Source: Thauera aromatica K172 (GTDB lineage: Bacteria; Pseudomonadota; Gammaproteobacteria; Burkholderiales; Rhodocyclaceae). From it: a DNA stretch of 64,000 nucleotides. Where the stretch lies: assembly GCF_003030465.1 (NCBI RefSeq), contig NZ_CP028339.1, positions 3,418,041 through 3,482,040 of the forward strand. The letters run 5' to 3'. Numbering within the stretch: the first letter of the stretch is position 1; each line of letters starts with the position of its first letter. Both the position numbers and the translations under genes were made by a program. Shown in pieces: positions 47,355-55,982 of the stretch. The notes beneath the pieces were generated by a model. That model ran no database searches. It had not been told where the DNA came from and was given only the letters and a program-made list of their open reading frames with translations.

Positions 47355-49184
47355 TCAGCGCGGGGTGTAGCGCAGGCCGACGAAGGCGGTGCGCCCTTCG
47401 GTGGCGAACACCGTGTTCTGGTAGCCGCGCTCGAGGACGTAGTCCTTGTCGCCCACGTTCTTGACTTGCGCCTCCAGCGTCCACGCCTTGTCGAAGCGGT
47501 AACGGGCGAACAGATCGACCAGGCCATAGCCGCCCATGCGCTGATCGTTGGCGGAATCTTCGTAGCGCGCGCCGACCGCGGTCCACTGGCCGCCCACGGT
47601 CCACGCGCCGACGCTGTAATCGACTCCGGCGAGCAGGCGCTGGCGGGGGCGCCGGCGCAGCACGTTGTCGGTTTCCTCGTCGCGCGGATCGAGGAAATCG
47701 GCGACCACGTTCCACTGCCAGGCCTGCGCGCGACCGCGGTAGCTGGCGGTCAGGCCGCGGATCCTGGCCTTGCCGATGTTCTCCGGAGTGAACCCCCAGT
47801 CGATGAGGTCGGAGATCCGGTTGTCGAAGTAGACCACGCGCACTTCCTCGCCGGCGCGCTCCCAGGCGAGGCCGACCTCACGGTTGCGCGCCGACTCCGG
47901 CGCGAGGTCCGGATTGCCGCCGAAGCAGCCGAAGGAAAAGCAGTTCACCGGATAGTACAGGTCGTTGAAACTGGGCGCCTTGAACGCCGTCCCCAGCGAG
48001 GCGAAGGCGCGCAGCGCCTCGGTGAGCTGGTAGCCGTAGGCGGCCGACCAGGTCTTCTCGCTGCCGAAGCGTTCGATGTCGTCGTGGCGGACGTTGATCT
48101 GCACGCCGTGCGCGCCGAACGCGGCGGTCCAGCCCAGGAAAGCCGAATCGGTGGTCCGCGAATCGACCACCAGGGCGCCGCTGGTGTCGACCTCCTGGCG
48201 CTGCTGCTCAATGCCGGCGAGCCAGGTGCCCCATGCCGTGCGAATGTCGTTCTGCCAGGAGACGAGGCCGGTATCGGTGACGAAGCGGTCCTTGGCCCCG
48301 GGGCGGAAGTTGTCGGCAGCGTATTCCATCGCCCCCACCCGCAGCGTGGACGTCCACCGCTCGCTCAGCCGGTTTCGCGTATAGGCGTTCCAGCTCAGGA
48401 TGTCGTTGTCGGTGTGGTTGTCGAAATCGAAGTCGCCGTCGGTGTGGTTCTCGTCGGCGGAGCGCAGCACGTGCACGCCGAGCTCATGGCCCTCGGCCGG
48501 GCGCCACTGCAGGCTGCCCGAAGCGGCGCTGTTCTTGTAGCCGTCGCGGTCGGGATTGGCGCTCGGGCCGCGCGTCGCCGAGATGCCATCGGTCTGGAGC
48601 CGGCTGGCCGACAGCGCATAGGACCATTGCCCGGTTCCGCCGGCAACGCCGGCCTGCAGGTCGCGCGTGTCATGACTGCCGTAGCGCAGCGCCAGCCGCG
48701 GCTTGGCCGGGCCCTGGCCGCGGCGGGTGAACACCTGAACCACGCCGCCGATCGCCTCCGAGCCGTACAGCGACGAGGCCGGCCCGCGCAGGATCTCGAT
48801 GCGCTCGATTTCGGCCGCGTTCAGGGTTTCGAACGGCGCCTGCCCGAGGGTGGCGGAGGTGACCGGCATGCCGTCGATGAGGAGCAGCGCGTGTCCGCTG
48901 TCGGTGCCGCGGATCAGCACCGAAACGGTTTTGCCCGGCAAGCCGCCGTCGGTGACGAACACCCCGGCGGTGCGGGACAGCACTTGCGCCAGGGTGGTGT
49001 CGCCGAGGCGTTCGATCTGTTCACGAGTGACCACGGTCACGTCGGCGAGCAAGTCGTCGGCCCTGCTTTCCTGGCGGGTCGCGGTGACCACGACGTGGTC
49101 GAGCTGGGGGTCGTCGGCCTGGGCCGGGACGAACGGATAAGCGAGCGCGCACGCGGAAACGAGCGCGGAAAGGCGGATTTTCAT
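47355..49184 (-). CDS. btuB: TonB-dependent cobalamin receptor
   Basis: A 609-residue outer-membrane receptor, the BtuB size. Signal peptide about 1-23; a TonB-box-like [11 protein letters not shown]; plug domain with [19 protein letters not shown] and [22 protein letters not shown]; a 22-strand barrel with [13 protein letters not shown] and [18 protein letters not shown]12 riboswitch sits directly upstream, which identifies the substrate as cobalamin or a corrinoid. The last residue is Arg rather than the common aromatic residue. Confidence 0.93.
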   Translation of the reverse strand: MKIRLSALVSACALAYPFVPAQADDPQLDHVVVTATRQESRADDLLADVTVVTREQIERLGDTTLAQVLSRTAGVFVTDGGLPGKTVSVLIRGTDSGHALLLIDGMPVTSATLGQAPFETLNAAEIERIEILRGPASSLYGSEAIGGVVQVFTRRGQGPAKPRLALRYGSHDTRDLQAGVAGGTGQWSYALSASRLQTDGISATRGPSANPDRDGYKNSAASGSLQWRPAEGHELGVHVLRSADENHTDGDFDFDNHTDNDILSWNAYTRNRLSERWTSTLRVGAMEYAADNFRPGAKDRFVTDTGLVSWQNDIRTAWGTWLAGIEQQRQEVDTSGALVVDSRTTDSAFLGWTAAFGAHGVQINVRHDDIERFGSEKTWSAAYGYQLTEALRAFASLGTAFKAPSFNDLYYPVNCFSFGCFGGNPDLAPESARNREVGLAWERAGEEVRVVYFDNRISDLIDWGFTPENIGKARIRGLTASYRGRAQAWQWNVVADFLDPRDEETDNVLRRRPRQRLLAGVDYSVGAWTVGGQWTAVGARYEDSANDQRMGGYGLVDLFARYRFDKAWTLEAQVKNVGDKDYVLERGYQNTVFATEGRTAFVGLRYTPR

Positions 49185-49328
49185 TTGAACGAGGAACTCC
49201 TTTCGCCATGGCGGGCGTCCCCGCACGTCATGGCAGCTGCACATGGACGTGCCGGGAGCGAGAGCGCACCGAACCGAGCAGGAAAACCCGCGCCCGTCGC
49301 CACCACCCCGCGGCACATCCGCCAATCG

Positions 49329-49547
49329 CGTTCGGCCGGTCTCCGGGCTCGGGCGCTGTACCGGCTGATGGGCCGGTCGCAGCGGATCGCCTTCCCGGGA
49401 GGGTGTCCCAGTGGCTGCGTGATCCGCCTTGCGCGCACTTACCGTTGCGGGGGCAGCACAGGCATTGCGACCATCGTTCAAGCGATGGGCCGCGCACCTG
49501 TTTCCCGTTTAACCCGGGGCGAGGACCGCCCACGGGCACCGATAACG
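49329..49547 (-). promoter_or_regulatory. Cobalamin riboswitch (minus strand)
   Basis: Read on the minus strand the landmarks follow the consensus closely: AAACGGGAAACAGGTG (complement of about 49495-49510), the B12 box TGCCTGTGCTGCCCCCGC (complement of about 49447-49464), GCCACTGGGA (near 49400-49409), GGGAAGG and the closing CCCGAGCCCGGAGACCGGCC (49335-49354). It controls btuB and the downstream transport, adenosyltransferase, methylase and amidase genes. 144 bp separate it from the btuB start. Confidence 0.95.
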
Positions 49548-49658
49548 CGTTGCCCCTTCCGGGGCAATGGGAATGGATGATACCGTCCCGGCCAAGATCG
49601 TGCAGCACGATCGACGACTCGACCCCGCTCCCACGCTCACCCGGACCTCCTGATTGTC

Positions 49659-50207
49659 ATGACCTGCGAACTGATCCTGGGCGGGGCGCGCTCGGGCAAG
49701 AGCGGCGAGGCCGAGCGCCGCGCCGCCGCCTCCGGCCTCGCCGTCACCGTCATCGCCACCGCCGAGGCGCTCGACGACGAGATGGCGGCGCGCATCCGCC
49801 GCCACCGCGCCGACCGTCCCGCCGCCTGGCGCACCGTCGAAGCGCCGCTCGCGCTCGCCGCCACCCTGCGCCGCGAGGCCGCACCCGCGCGCTGCCTCGT
49901 CGTCGACTGCCTGACGCTGTGGCTCGCCAACCTCCTCGCCGGTGCCGAGACCCTGCCCCCCGGCGCCGACGCCGAGGCCCTGCCACGCTTTCGCGACGAG
50001 CGCGCCGCGCTCCTTGCCGCCCTCCCCGCCCTGCCCGGCCGGGTGATCCTGGTGGCGAACGAAGTCGGCCTCGGTCTGGTGCCGGAAACCCCGCTCGGGC
50101 GCCTGTTCCGCGACGAGGCCGGGCGGCTCAACCAGGCGGTGGCGGCGTGCTGCACGCAGGTGGTGTTCGTCGCCGCCGGCCTGCCGCTGGTGCTCAAGCA
50201 GGGCTAA
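49659..50207 (+). CDS. cobU: Adenosylcobinamide kinase / GTP:adenosylcobinamide-phosphate guanylyltransferase
   Basis: A 182-residue CobU/CobP. P-loop [10 protein letters not shown] (6-15), [12 protein letters not shown], and [24 protein letters not shown] are diagnostic. It phosphorylates and guanylylates the aminopropanol arm, preparing for CobS. Divergent from the btuB operon; the minus-strand riboswitch lies between them, so a second plus-strand promoter must exist in 49548-49650. Confidence 0.94.
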   Translation: MTCELILGGARSGKSGEAERRAAASGLAVTVIATAEALDDEMAARIRRHRADRPAAWRTVEAPLALAATLRREAAPARCLVVDCLTLWLANLLAGAETLPPGADAEALPRFRDERAALLAALPALPGRVILVANEVGLGLVPETPLGRLFRDEAGRLNQAVAACCTQVVFVAAGLPLVLKQG

Positions 50208-50240
50208 ACTGCGCCCTGGACGCCAACCGAGGAGCACGAC

Positions 50241-50834
50241 ATGGGCCTGCCCGCCGCAAAGCACGCCATGAACCTGGACCAATTCCTCGCCTGGGAGGCG
50301 CAACAGCCCGAACGCTGGGAGTTCGTCGACGGCGAAGCCTTCGCCATGGCAGGCGGCACCGACGTGCACAACACGATCTGCCTGAACACGGCCTTCGCCC
50401 TGCGCAGCGCATTGGCCGGCACCCGCTGCAGCGTCTTCATGACCGACGTCCGCCTGCGCCTGGCCGCGGACGACAGCCTGTTCTACCCCGACGTCTTCGT
50501 CAGCTGCGCGGATGCCGACCGCGCCCGCCGCCAGGTGAAGGAAGACCCGGCGCTGATCGCCGAAGTGCTGTCGCCGTCCACCGAAGCCTACGACCGCGGC
50601 CGCAAGTTCGAGGCCTACCGCCGCTTTCCCGGCCTGCGCACGGTGCTCTTCCTGTCACAGGAGCACGCCCACGTCGAGTGCTACAGCCGCCTCGACGACG
50701 GCGGCTGGCTGCTGAGCGAAGCCAGCGGCGAGCGCGCTGCCCTGCACCTCCCGGCGCTCGGCTTCGAGCTGGCGCTGGGCGAGCTCTACCGCGACCTTCC
50801 CGACGACTCCGCCACCACCGACACCCCCTCATGA
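50241..50834 (+). CDS. Uma2-family (DUF820) putative endonuclease
   Basis: A 197-residue protein of the Uma2/DUF820 restriction-nuclease-like family: [44 protein letters not shown] (in part), [29 protein letters not shown] (in part). The spaced D-x-E-V core in PD-(D/E)xK style appears intact. Function unknown. It sits between cobU and cobT, and its stop overlaps the cobT ATG, so it is embedded in the B12 operon though not a B12 enzyme. Confidence 0.88.
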   Translation: MGLPAAKHAMNLDQFLAWEAQQPERWEFVDGEAFAMAGGTDVHNTICLNTAFALRSALAGTRCSVFMTDVRLRLAADDSLFYPDVFVSCADADRARRQVKEDPALIAEVLSPSTEAYDRGRKFEAYRRFPGLRTVLFLSQEHAHVECYSRLDDGGWLLSEASGERAALHLPALGFELALGELYRDLPDDSATTDTPS

Positions 50835-51877
50835 ACTTCGACATCGCCGCGCCCGACTCCGCCCTCGCCCCCGCCCTCCAGCACAAGATCGACCAGAAGA
50901 CCAAGCCCCCCGGTGCGCTCGGCCGGCTGGAAGCGCTCGCGCTGCAGATCGGCCTGATCCAGCAGACGCTGACCCCCGCGCTGCGCCAGCCCCACCTCGC
51001 CGTCTTCGCCGCCGACCACGGCGCAGCGCGCGCCGGCGTGTCGGCCTTCCCCCAGGACGTCACCTGGCAGATGGTGGAGAACTTCCTCGCCGGCGGCGCC
51101 GCGATCAACGTCTTCAGCCGCCAGCTCGGCCTCGACCTCAGCGTCGTCGATGCCGGCGTCAATCACACATTCGCCCCCCGCCCGGCGCTGATCGACGCCA
51201 AGATCGCCGCCGGCACGGCCAACTACCTCGAACGCCCGGCGATGAGCGCCGAACAGCGCGACGCCGCGCTCGAGCGCGGACGCCGCCTCGCCCATGCGCT
51301 GGCGGACAACGGCTGCAACTGCATCGGCTTCGGCGAGATGGGCATCGGCAACACCGCCGCCGCCTCGCTGCTGACCCACTGCCTGATCGGCGCCGAGCGC
51401 GATGCCGACCTCGACACCGTCACCGGCCGCGGCACCGGCCTGGACGACACCGGCCTCGCACGCAAGCGCGCCCTGCTGCGCCAGGCGCTGGCGCGCGGCG
51501 GCTACCCGACCGACGCCCTGGAAGCGCTCGCCGAATACGGCGGGCTGGAAATCGCGATGATGGCCGGCGCCATGCTCGGCGCCGCGGAAAAGCGCATGGT
51601 GCTGCTGATCGACGGCTTCATCGTCACCTCGGCCCTGCTCGTCGCCCACGCCCTCGCCCCCGCGATCCTGCCCTACTGCGTGTTCGCCCACCGCTCGCAG
51701 GAGCCCGGCCACCGCGTCCAGCTCGCCTTCCTCGGCGCCGAACCGCTGATGGAGCTCGACCTGCGCCTGGGCGAAGGCACCGGCGCCGCGCTCGCCTACC
51801 CCCTCGTCCAGGCCGCGGTGAACTTCCTCAACGAGATGGCGAGCTTCGAGTCGGCCGGGGTCAGCGAGAAGGGCTGA
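50831..51877 (+). CDS. cobT: Nicotinate-nucleotide--dimethylbenzimidazole phosphoribosyltransferase
   Basis: A 348-residue CobT that activates the lower-ligand base to alpha-ribazole phosphate. Markers: [36 protein letters not shown] (in part), [13 protein letters not shown] and [19 protein letters not shown] overlaps the Uma2 stop. Followed 21 bp later by cobS. Confidence 0.95.
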   Translation: MNFDIAAPDSALAPALQHKIDQKTKPPGALGRLEALALQIGLIQQTLTPALRQPHLAVFAADHGAARAGVSAFPQDVTWQMVENFLAGGAAINVFSRQLGLDLSVVDAGVNHTFAPRPALIDAKIAAGTANYLERPAMSAEQRDAALERGRRLAHALADNGCNCIGFGEMGIGNTAAASLLTHCLIGAERDADLDTVTGRGTGLDDTGLARKRALLRQALARGGYPTDALEALAEYGGLEIAMMAGAMLGAAEKRMVLLIDGFIVTSALLVAHALAPAILPYCVFAHRSQEPGHRVQLAFLGAEPLMELDLRLGEGTGAALAYPLVQAAVNFLNEMASFESAGVSEKG

Positions 51878-51898
51878 AGGCGGAACCGGCCCGCGACG

Positions 51899-52678
51899 AT
51901 GCGCTACCAGCTCGAACTTTTCTTCACCGCACTCGGTTTCTTCACCCGCCTGCCGGTGCCGGCCTGGGTGCCGTGGTCAACCGAGCGCCTGAACCACGCC
52001 GCGCGCTACTTCCCGCTCGTCGGCTGGGTGGTGGCGGGAATCGGCGCGGCGAGCTACCTCGCCCTCGCCCAGCTGCTGCCGCCCGCGCTCGCCGTGATCC
52101 TGTCGATGGCGGTGACCATCCGCGCCACCGGCGCCTTCCACGAGGACGGCTTCGCCGACGCCTGCGACGGCTTCGGCGGCGGCTGGGACAAGGCACAGGT
52201 GCTGACGATCATGAAGGACTCGCGCATCGGCAGCTACGGCACCGTCGGCATCGTGCTGATGCTGCTCGCCAAGGCTGCGGCCCTGCTCGAACTGGCGGCG
52301 GCCGGCGGCGGGCCCGCGGTGGCGCTCGCACTCTTCGTCGCCCACCCGCTGTCGCGCCTGGCCTCGACCAGCCTGATCCACCTGCTGCCCTACGTGCGCG
52401 AGGACGAAACCGCCAAGTCGAAGCCGCTCGCCAAACGCCTGACGCCGGCCGAACTCGCCATCGCCGCCGTCTTCGGCCTGCTCCCGCTGGTCTGGCTGGC
52501 GCCGGCGCAGGCGCTCGCCGCGGTGGCCGCGGTGGCCGGCGTCACCGCCTGGGCCGCGCGCATCTTCGTGCGCCGCCTCGGCGGCTACACCGGCGACCTG
52601 CTCGGCGCGACCCAGCAGGCAGCGGAGCTCGCCTGCTATGCCGGCCTGCTCGCCGGCGCGCGAGCGATCGCCCTGTAG
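51899..52678 (+). CDS. cobS: Adenosylcobinamide-GDP ribazoletransferase (cobalamin synthase)
   Basis: A 259-residue membrane enzyme with six or seven helices that joins AdoCbi-GDP and alpha-ribazole (phosphate). [17 protein letters not shown] is the active-site motif, with [11 protein letters not shown] and the C-terminal [16 protein letters not shown]. The final ~100 bp of this gene and the 20 bp after it recur, diverged, three more times within the next 3.5 kb; this copy is the intact one. Confidence 0.95.
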   Translation: MRYQLELFFTALGFFTRLPVPAWVPWSTERLNHAARYFPLVGWVVAGIGAASYLALAQLLPPALAVILSMAVTIRATGAFHEDGFADACDGFGGGWDKAQVLTIMKDSRIGSYGTVGIVLMLLAKAAALLELAAAGGGPAVALALFVAHPLSRLASTSLIHLLPYVREDETAKSKPLAKRLTPAELAIAAVFGLLPLVWLAPAQALAAVAAVAGVTAWAARIFVRRLGGYTGDLLGATQQAAELACYAGLLAGARAIAL

Positions 52679-52701
52679 CCGCGCGCACCGGCGCGGTCCT
52701 C
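52581..52701 (+). repeat. cobS 3'-end repeat, native copy
   Basis: The reference copy: it runs from the codons for GGYTGDLLG through the cobS stop TAG (52676-52678) and about 23 bp beyond. A 34-bp segment (52668-52701, including the stop codon) is identical to 54902-54935, and 52581-52601 is identical to 53369-53389 (21 bp). The repeat ends one base before the stop codon of the minus-strand ParE-type gene. Confidence 0.85.
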
Positions 52702-52702
52702 G

Positions 52703-53017
52703 TCATGCGCCGAAGTCGTCCCGGAAGCGCTCGATCTGGTGCATCCGCTCGTGCAGGAGGGTGACGATGCCGATATCGCCGTTCGAAAGCCGGCGCCAGT
52801 AGACGACGTGCCGTTCGTAGCGGAAGAAGTAGCCCTCGATGCCGAACTCGGCGGGGATGGGCCTGGATGATGTGCGGTGGGTATCGATGCCGTCGAAGGA
52901 CTCGAACAGGCCGGAAATGTAGCGGTCGGCTTGTTCCGTGCCCCAGCGATCGCGCGTGTAGCGATAGATCTCGTCAAGCCTCCAAGACGCCGCCTCCTGG
53001 ATCAGGACCTGAGCCAT
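52703..53017 (-). CDS. RelE/ParE-family toxin
   Basis: A 104-residue toxin of the RelE/ParE superfamily: LDEIYRYTRDRWGTEQADRYI, then EGYFFRYERHVVYWRRLSNGDIGIVTLLHERM, which has the R-Y-x-V/I-Y-W core of ParE-type toxins (partial motif). ParE members poison gyrase; RelE members cut mRNA; the ParD-like partner favours ParE. Four bases after the antitoxin stop, so one operon. Its stop codon abuts the cobS 3'-end repeat. Confidence 0.85.
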   Translation of the reverse strand: MAQVLIQEAASWRLDEIYRYTRDRWGTEQADRYISGLFESFDGIDTHRTSSRPIPAEFGIEGYFFRYERHVVYWRRLSNGDIGIVTLLHERMHQIERFRDDFGA

Positions 53018-53021
53018 GCCG

Positions 53022-53282
53022 TCAGCCTCGATTGCGCGCGATCACGTCGGCGGCGGCAAGGGGGCGGTACGAGTTCTCCGGAGCGGCAAAGGCATGGGCC
53101 AGTTCGGCCTTCAGCCGGTCGAAGGCTTCCTGCTCCTTGCGTTCCTTGTCGCGACGAATCAGGTCGCGCACGTATTCGCTGACATTCTCGTAGTCACCAT
53201 GCTCGCCCACGTTGGCGGCGACGAAATCGCTGAGCGGTCCGCGGAGGCGAACCGTCATGGTCGTGGTCGTTGTCCGGGACAT
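53022..53282 (-). CDS. ParD/CopG-type antitoxin
   Basis: An 86-residue antitoxin with an N-terminal ribbon-helix-helix (TMTVRLRGPLSDFV, VSEYVRDLIRRDKERKEQEA) and a charged C-terminal tail that should wrap the toxin. It probably represses its own operon at the GTATTC/GAATAC dyad just upstream. Precedes the toxin as usual for ParDE. Confidence 0.85.
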   Translation of the reverse strand: MSRTTTTTMTVRLRGPLSDFVAANVGEHGDYENVSEYVRDLIRRDKERKEQEAFDRLKAELAHAFAAPENSYRPLAAADVIARNRG

Positions 53283-53305
53283 GCCTGGCTCCTGTTGCGG
53301 TCAAT

Positions 53306-53332
53306 GTATTCAATATAATCAAAAATGAATAC
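53306..53332. promoter_or_regulatory. Inverted repeat upstream of the ParD-type gene
   Basis: GTATTC (53306-53311) and GAATAC (53327-53332) flank 15 AT-rich bases, 24 bp upstream of the antitoxin start. Position suits an autoregulatory operator overlapping the promoter. The same heptamer arms (TGAATAC/GTATTCA) form the RelB operator further along. Confidence 0.5.
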
Positions 53333-53368
53333 GCCGGCAAACATCCGGCAGGCTCTTCCTTGCCCGGT

Positions 53369-53410
53369 GCGGCTACACCGGCGACCTGCCCGGGGCGCTG
53401 GAGCATGCCG
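53369..53410 (+). repeat. cobS 3'-end repeat, copy A, 5' half
   Basis: The first 21 bp are identical to the cobS codons for GGYTGDL at 52581-52601; similarity then weakens to about 53410, where it stops. The other half of such a repeat begins at about 54834, on the far side of the AAA ATPase gene, as if the ATPase segment had been inserted into a cobS-tail copy. 53411-53599 holds no gene; it becomes AT-rich toward the ATPase start and likely contains its promoter. Confidence 0.7.
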
Positions 53411-53599
53411 CCTCACCAACGACTACCAAAGGATGGGGTTTGTGGAGCGCTTACGGTGATATCGACCCCGAAGAGGCATTAATCACCTCGGTGGCCCTCC
53501 AAAACTCACACGCGACCACATGCAATCATCACCTATAGTAAAATTTGCGAAGTTATTCAATTGCTGTAAATTCTAAAATTTATAGATAAACTGCACTGC

Positions 53600-54787
53600 A
53601 TGGACCCTATCCGCAATCCTTTTTCCCCCGGCGCTGGCACTCCGCCCCCCGAACTTGCCGGCCGTGATGACCTGCGCGAATCCTTGCGCATCGCGCTCGA
53701 GCGCGCCAGGATCGGTCGCCCGGCGAAGAGCGCCATGCTGGTCGGCCTGCGCGGTGTCGGCAAGACGGTACTGCTGGACCGCATCAGGATGGATGCCGAG
53801 GCGGCCGGCATCCACACGGCCCGAGTCGAGGCGCCCGAAGGGCGTTCACTGCCAGCCCTGCTTTCACCTCAGTTGCGTCAGGCTCTGCTGCGCCTGAGTC
53901 AGATCGCGGCCGCGAAGGACTACGCCGTGCGCGGTCTGCGTGCGCTGGCGGGTTTCGTCCGCAAGCTCAAGGTCACTTTCGGCGATATTGAGGTGGGCAT
54001 CGACTACGAGCCCGAGCCGGGCTTGGCCGACAACGGCGATCTTGAGCACGACCTGCAAGCGCTGTTCGAGCAAGTCGGCCTAGCGGCCAAATCGGCCAAC
54101 ACGGCCCTGGCGATCTTCATCGACGAACTGCAATACGTGGAGGAGGTGCAACTGGCAGCCCTCATCACGGCAATACATCGGACCGAGCAGCGGCAGTTGC
54201 CCATCGTTCTGGTCGGTGCAGGTCTGCCACAATTACGAGGGCAGATGGGGAACGCTAAGTCGTATGCCGAACGCCTGTTTGATTTCCCCATGATCGGACC
54301 GCTGCCGCCCGCCGCAGCCCGCCTCGCAATCGAGAAGCCAATCGAGAACGAGGGCGAGGCGATCACCGAACGAGCCGTGAGCCAGATACTGCAGGTCACC
54401 CAAGGCTACGCATACTTCCTGCAGCAGTGGGGCAGCCACACGTGGCAGGCGGCGCAGGCATCACCGATCGATATCGATGCCGTCAATGCAGCGTCCGTCA
54501 CCGCCGTGGCGGCGCTCGATGAGAGCTTCTTCCGCGTGCGCTTCGACCGCCTCACCCCGAAAGAGAAAAAGTATCTCCGTGCAATGGCCGAGTTGGGCGA
54601 AGGCCCCCACAGATCGGGTGACATCGCCACCTGCTTCAACGCAGCAGTGTCTTCACTGGCGCCGACACGCAGTTCCCTGATCACCAAGGGCATGGTCTGG
54701 AGCCCCAACCACGGTGACACCGCCTTTACGGTGCCGATGTTTGATGAGTTCATGAAGCGGATCATGCCGGGGAACGACTGGCGCTGA
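53600..54787 (+). CDS. AAA-family ATPase, function unknown
   Basis: A 395-residue P-loop ATPase of the AAA_16/Orc1-like type. The start GRDDLRESLRIALER precedes Walker A GLRGVGKT (49-56); Walker B is IFIDELQYV (about 170) with sensor-like VLVGAGLPQ. A C-terminal winged-helix-like part follows (FDRLTPKEKKYLRAMAELG, SSLITKGMVWS). No second domain or partner gene is adjacent, so role (defence, regulation, NTPase toxin partner) is open. AT-richer upstream and flanked by halves of a cobS-tail repeat, hence probably acquired. Confidence 0.85.
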   Translation: MDPIRNPFSPGAGTPPPELAGRDDLRESLRIALERARIGRPAKSAMLVGLRGVGKTVLLDRIRMDAEAAGIHTARVEAPEGRSLPALLSPQLRQALLRLSQIAAAKDYAVRGLRALAGFVRKLKVTFGDIEVGIDYEPEPGLADNGDLEHDLQALFEQVGLAAKSANTALAIFIDELQYVEEVQLAALITAIHRTEQRQLPIVLVGAGLPQLRGQMGNAKSYAERLFDFPMIGPLPPAAARLAIEKPIENEGEAITERAVSQILQVTQGYAYFLQQWGSHTWQAAQASPIDIDAVNAASVTAVAALDESFFRVRFDRLTPKEKKYLRAMAELGEGPHRSGDIATCFNAAVSSLAPTRSSLITKGMVWSPNHGDTAFTVPMFDEFMKRIMPGNDWR

Positions 54788-54833
54788 TCGTGCTTGGCTG
54801 CTTTCGGTGCGCACGCTCATCCGCAGTAGGAGC

Positions 54834-54959
54834 CAGCGGGCTCCTGCAGCAGGCGACGAAACTCGCCTGCTATGTCGGCCTGTTGACAGGCGTGGGAAGA
54901 GTCGCCCTGTAGCCGCGCGCACCGGCGCGGTCCTCACCCACGCTGCGTGCAGCACGATC
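54834..54959 (+). repeat. cobS 3'-end repeat, copy A, 3' half
   Basis: Aligns to the last ~75 bp of cobS and the region after its stop. The cobS reading frame is kept and would encode LACYVGLLTGVGRVAL followed by TAG, against [16 protein letters not shown] in the real gene. 54902-54935 is identical to 52668-52701. Its last 22 bp (54938-54959) are shared with copy B at 56100-56121 but not with the native copy. The RelE-type stop codon starts 1 bp later. Confidence 0.8.
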
Positions 54960-54960
54960 G

Positions 54961-55227
54961 TCAGCGGTAAACCTCGCCCCGGTTGCCAAGTTGCACGACC
55001 AGCACCCGCATCCGGCCGTCTTGCAGATCGCAGATCACTCGGTAATCACCCACCCGATAACGCCACAACCCACCCAGCGGGCCGGTAAGCGCCTTGCCGG
55101 CGCTGCACGGGTCGCCGCTGCCGACCACCCGACCGTCGAGGTAGTCGAGGATGCGACGGGCCGTGGGCTTGTCCAGTCCGCGCAACTGCTTGAGCGCGGT
55201 GTCGGTGTAATCAATCATCCAGGCCAA
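54961..55227 (-). CDS. relE: RelE-family mRNA-interferase toxin
   Basis: An 88-residue RelE toxin: IDYTDTALKQLRGLDKPTARRIL, LTGPLGGLWRYRVGDYRVICDL and the C-terminal VLVVQLGNRGEVYR, with the Arg and Tyr residues used for ribosome-dependent mRNA cleavage. Overlaps the antitoxin gene by 17 bp, typical of RelBE. Its stop abuts a cobS-tail repeat. Confidence 0.9.
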   Translation of the reverse strand: MAWMIDYTDTALKQLRGLDKPTARRILDYLDGRVVGSGDPCSAGKALTGPLGGLWRYRVGDYRVICDLQDGRMRVLVVQLGNRGEVYR

Positions 55228-55438
55228 GATCCGCCCTCACGTCAGCGGCGGAGTGCACCGGCTCCTGACCCTTGCGCACACGTTCGAGCACATCGGCGGA
55301 GAGGTAGTAATCCTCCATGTCCTCGATGCCCTGCTCGATGATCTGCCGCAGGTAGAACGCCTTGCTGCGGCCGGTGGTGGTAGCAAGCAGATCAAGCCGA
55401 CGCTCGATCTCGGTATCAAGTCGGATGGAAGTAGGCAT
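55211..55438 (-). CDS. relB: RelB-family antitoxin
   Basis: A 75-residue ribbon-helix-helix antitoxin: MPTSIRLDTEIERRLDLLATTTGRSKAFYLR then an acidic C-terminus ending ADLGLDD. The start at 55438 is chosen because upstream codons run through the operator palindrome. Autorepression at 55448-55469 is expected, with RelE as conditional co-repressor. Confidence 0.88.
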   Translation of the reverse strand: MPTSIRLDTEIERRLDLLATTTGRSKAFYLRQIIEQGIEDMEDYYLSADVLERVRKGQEPVHSAADVRADLGLDD

Positions 55439-55447
55439 GATCGCCCC

Positions 55448-55469
55448 TAATGAATACGTGTATTCATTA
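55448..55469. promoter_or_regulatory. RelB operator palindrome
   Basis: TAATGAATAC and GTATTCATTA, a perfect pair of 10-bp arms around a central GT, lies 9 bp upstream of the RelB start codon. This is a typical RHH antitoxin operator overlapping the promoter. Confidence 0.7.
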
Positions 55470-55540
55470 AAGCACAAGGCGGAGACGACGTCGACGCGCC
55501 GCCCGGCCATCGATGCAGTCGAGAATGGGGCGCCGCCGCT

Positions 55541-55982
55541 TCAACCACTCATGCCCAGGCTGAGCAGCCCCACCATCGACTTGACTGATCGTGTCAAAAC
55601 CGGGGCTGCGTTCCCCCGAAAGAGCTTTGTAGAGGCTTTCGCGGGAGAGCCCGGCGTCTCTGACGACCTGAGCCATGCCTTTAGCGCGGGCAATGTCACC
55701 AAGCGCTTTGGCAATGAAGAGCCTGTCAGAAATTTTGCGCGCGAGGCGTAAGGCGGCCTTGATGTCCCTGGCCTGAATGCTCTTGTCGCCACCGGCCAGC
55801 AGAATGATCAGCTCACGCCCTCGCTGCTTGAAATACACCCGGTAGCCGGGACCGTAGTTGATTCTCAGCTCGGAGACACCTTCGCCAATAGGCTCGACAT
55901 CGCCGGGATTTCCACCGGCAAGACGCTCAATTCTGGCTTGGACTCGCGCCCGCGCCTGGATGTCGCGCAAAGTGTCGAGCCA
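55541..55982 (-). pseudogene. Decayed HigB-HigA-type toxin-antitoxin pair (fused, truncated, frameshifted)
   Basis: Toxin-like residues (WLDTLRDIQARARVQARI, GVSELRINYGPGYRVYFKQRG, LLAGGDKSIQARDIKAA) run without a stop into antitoxin helix-turn-helix residues (FIAKALGDIARAKGMAQ, DAGLSRESLYKALSG). A deletion removed the toxin stop and roughly the first 40 antitoxin residues. The toxin start (about 12 residues) is missing: homology begins exactly where the cobS-tail copy B starts. After SPGFDTI the frame shifts; the lost antitoxin end (KSMVGLLSLGM) is readable in another frame to 55541. Clearly a remnant. Confidence 0.75.
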
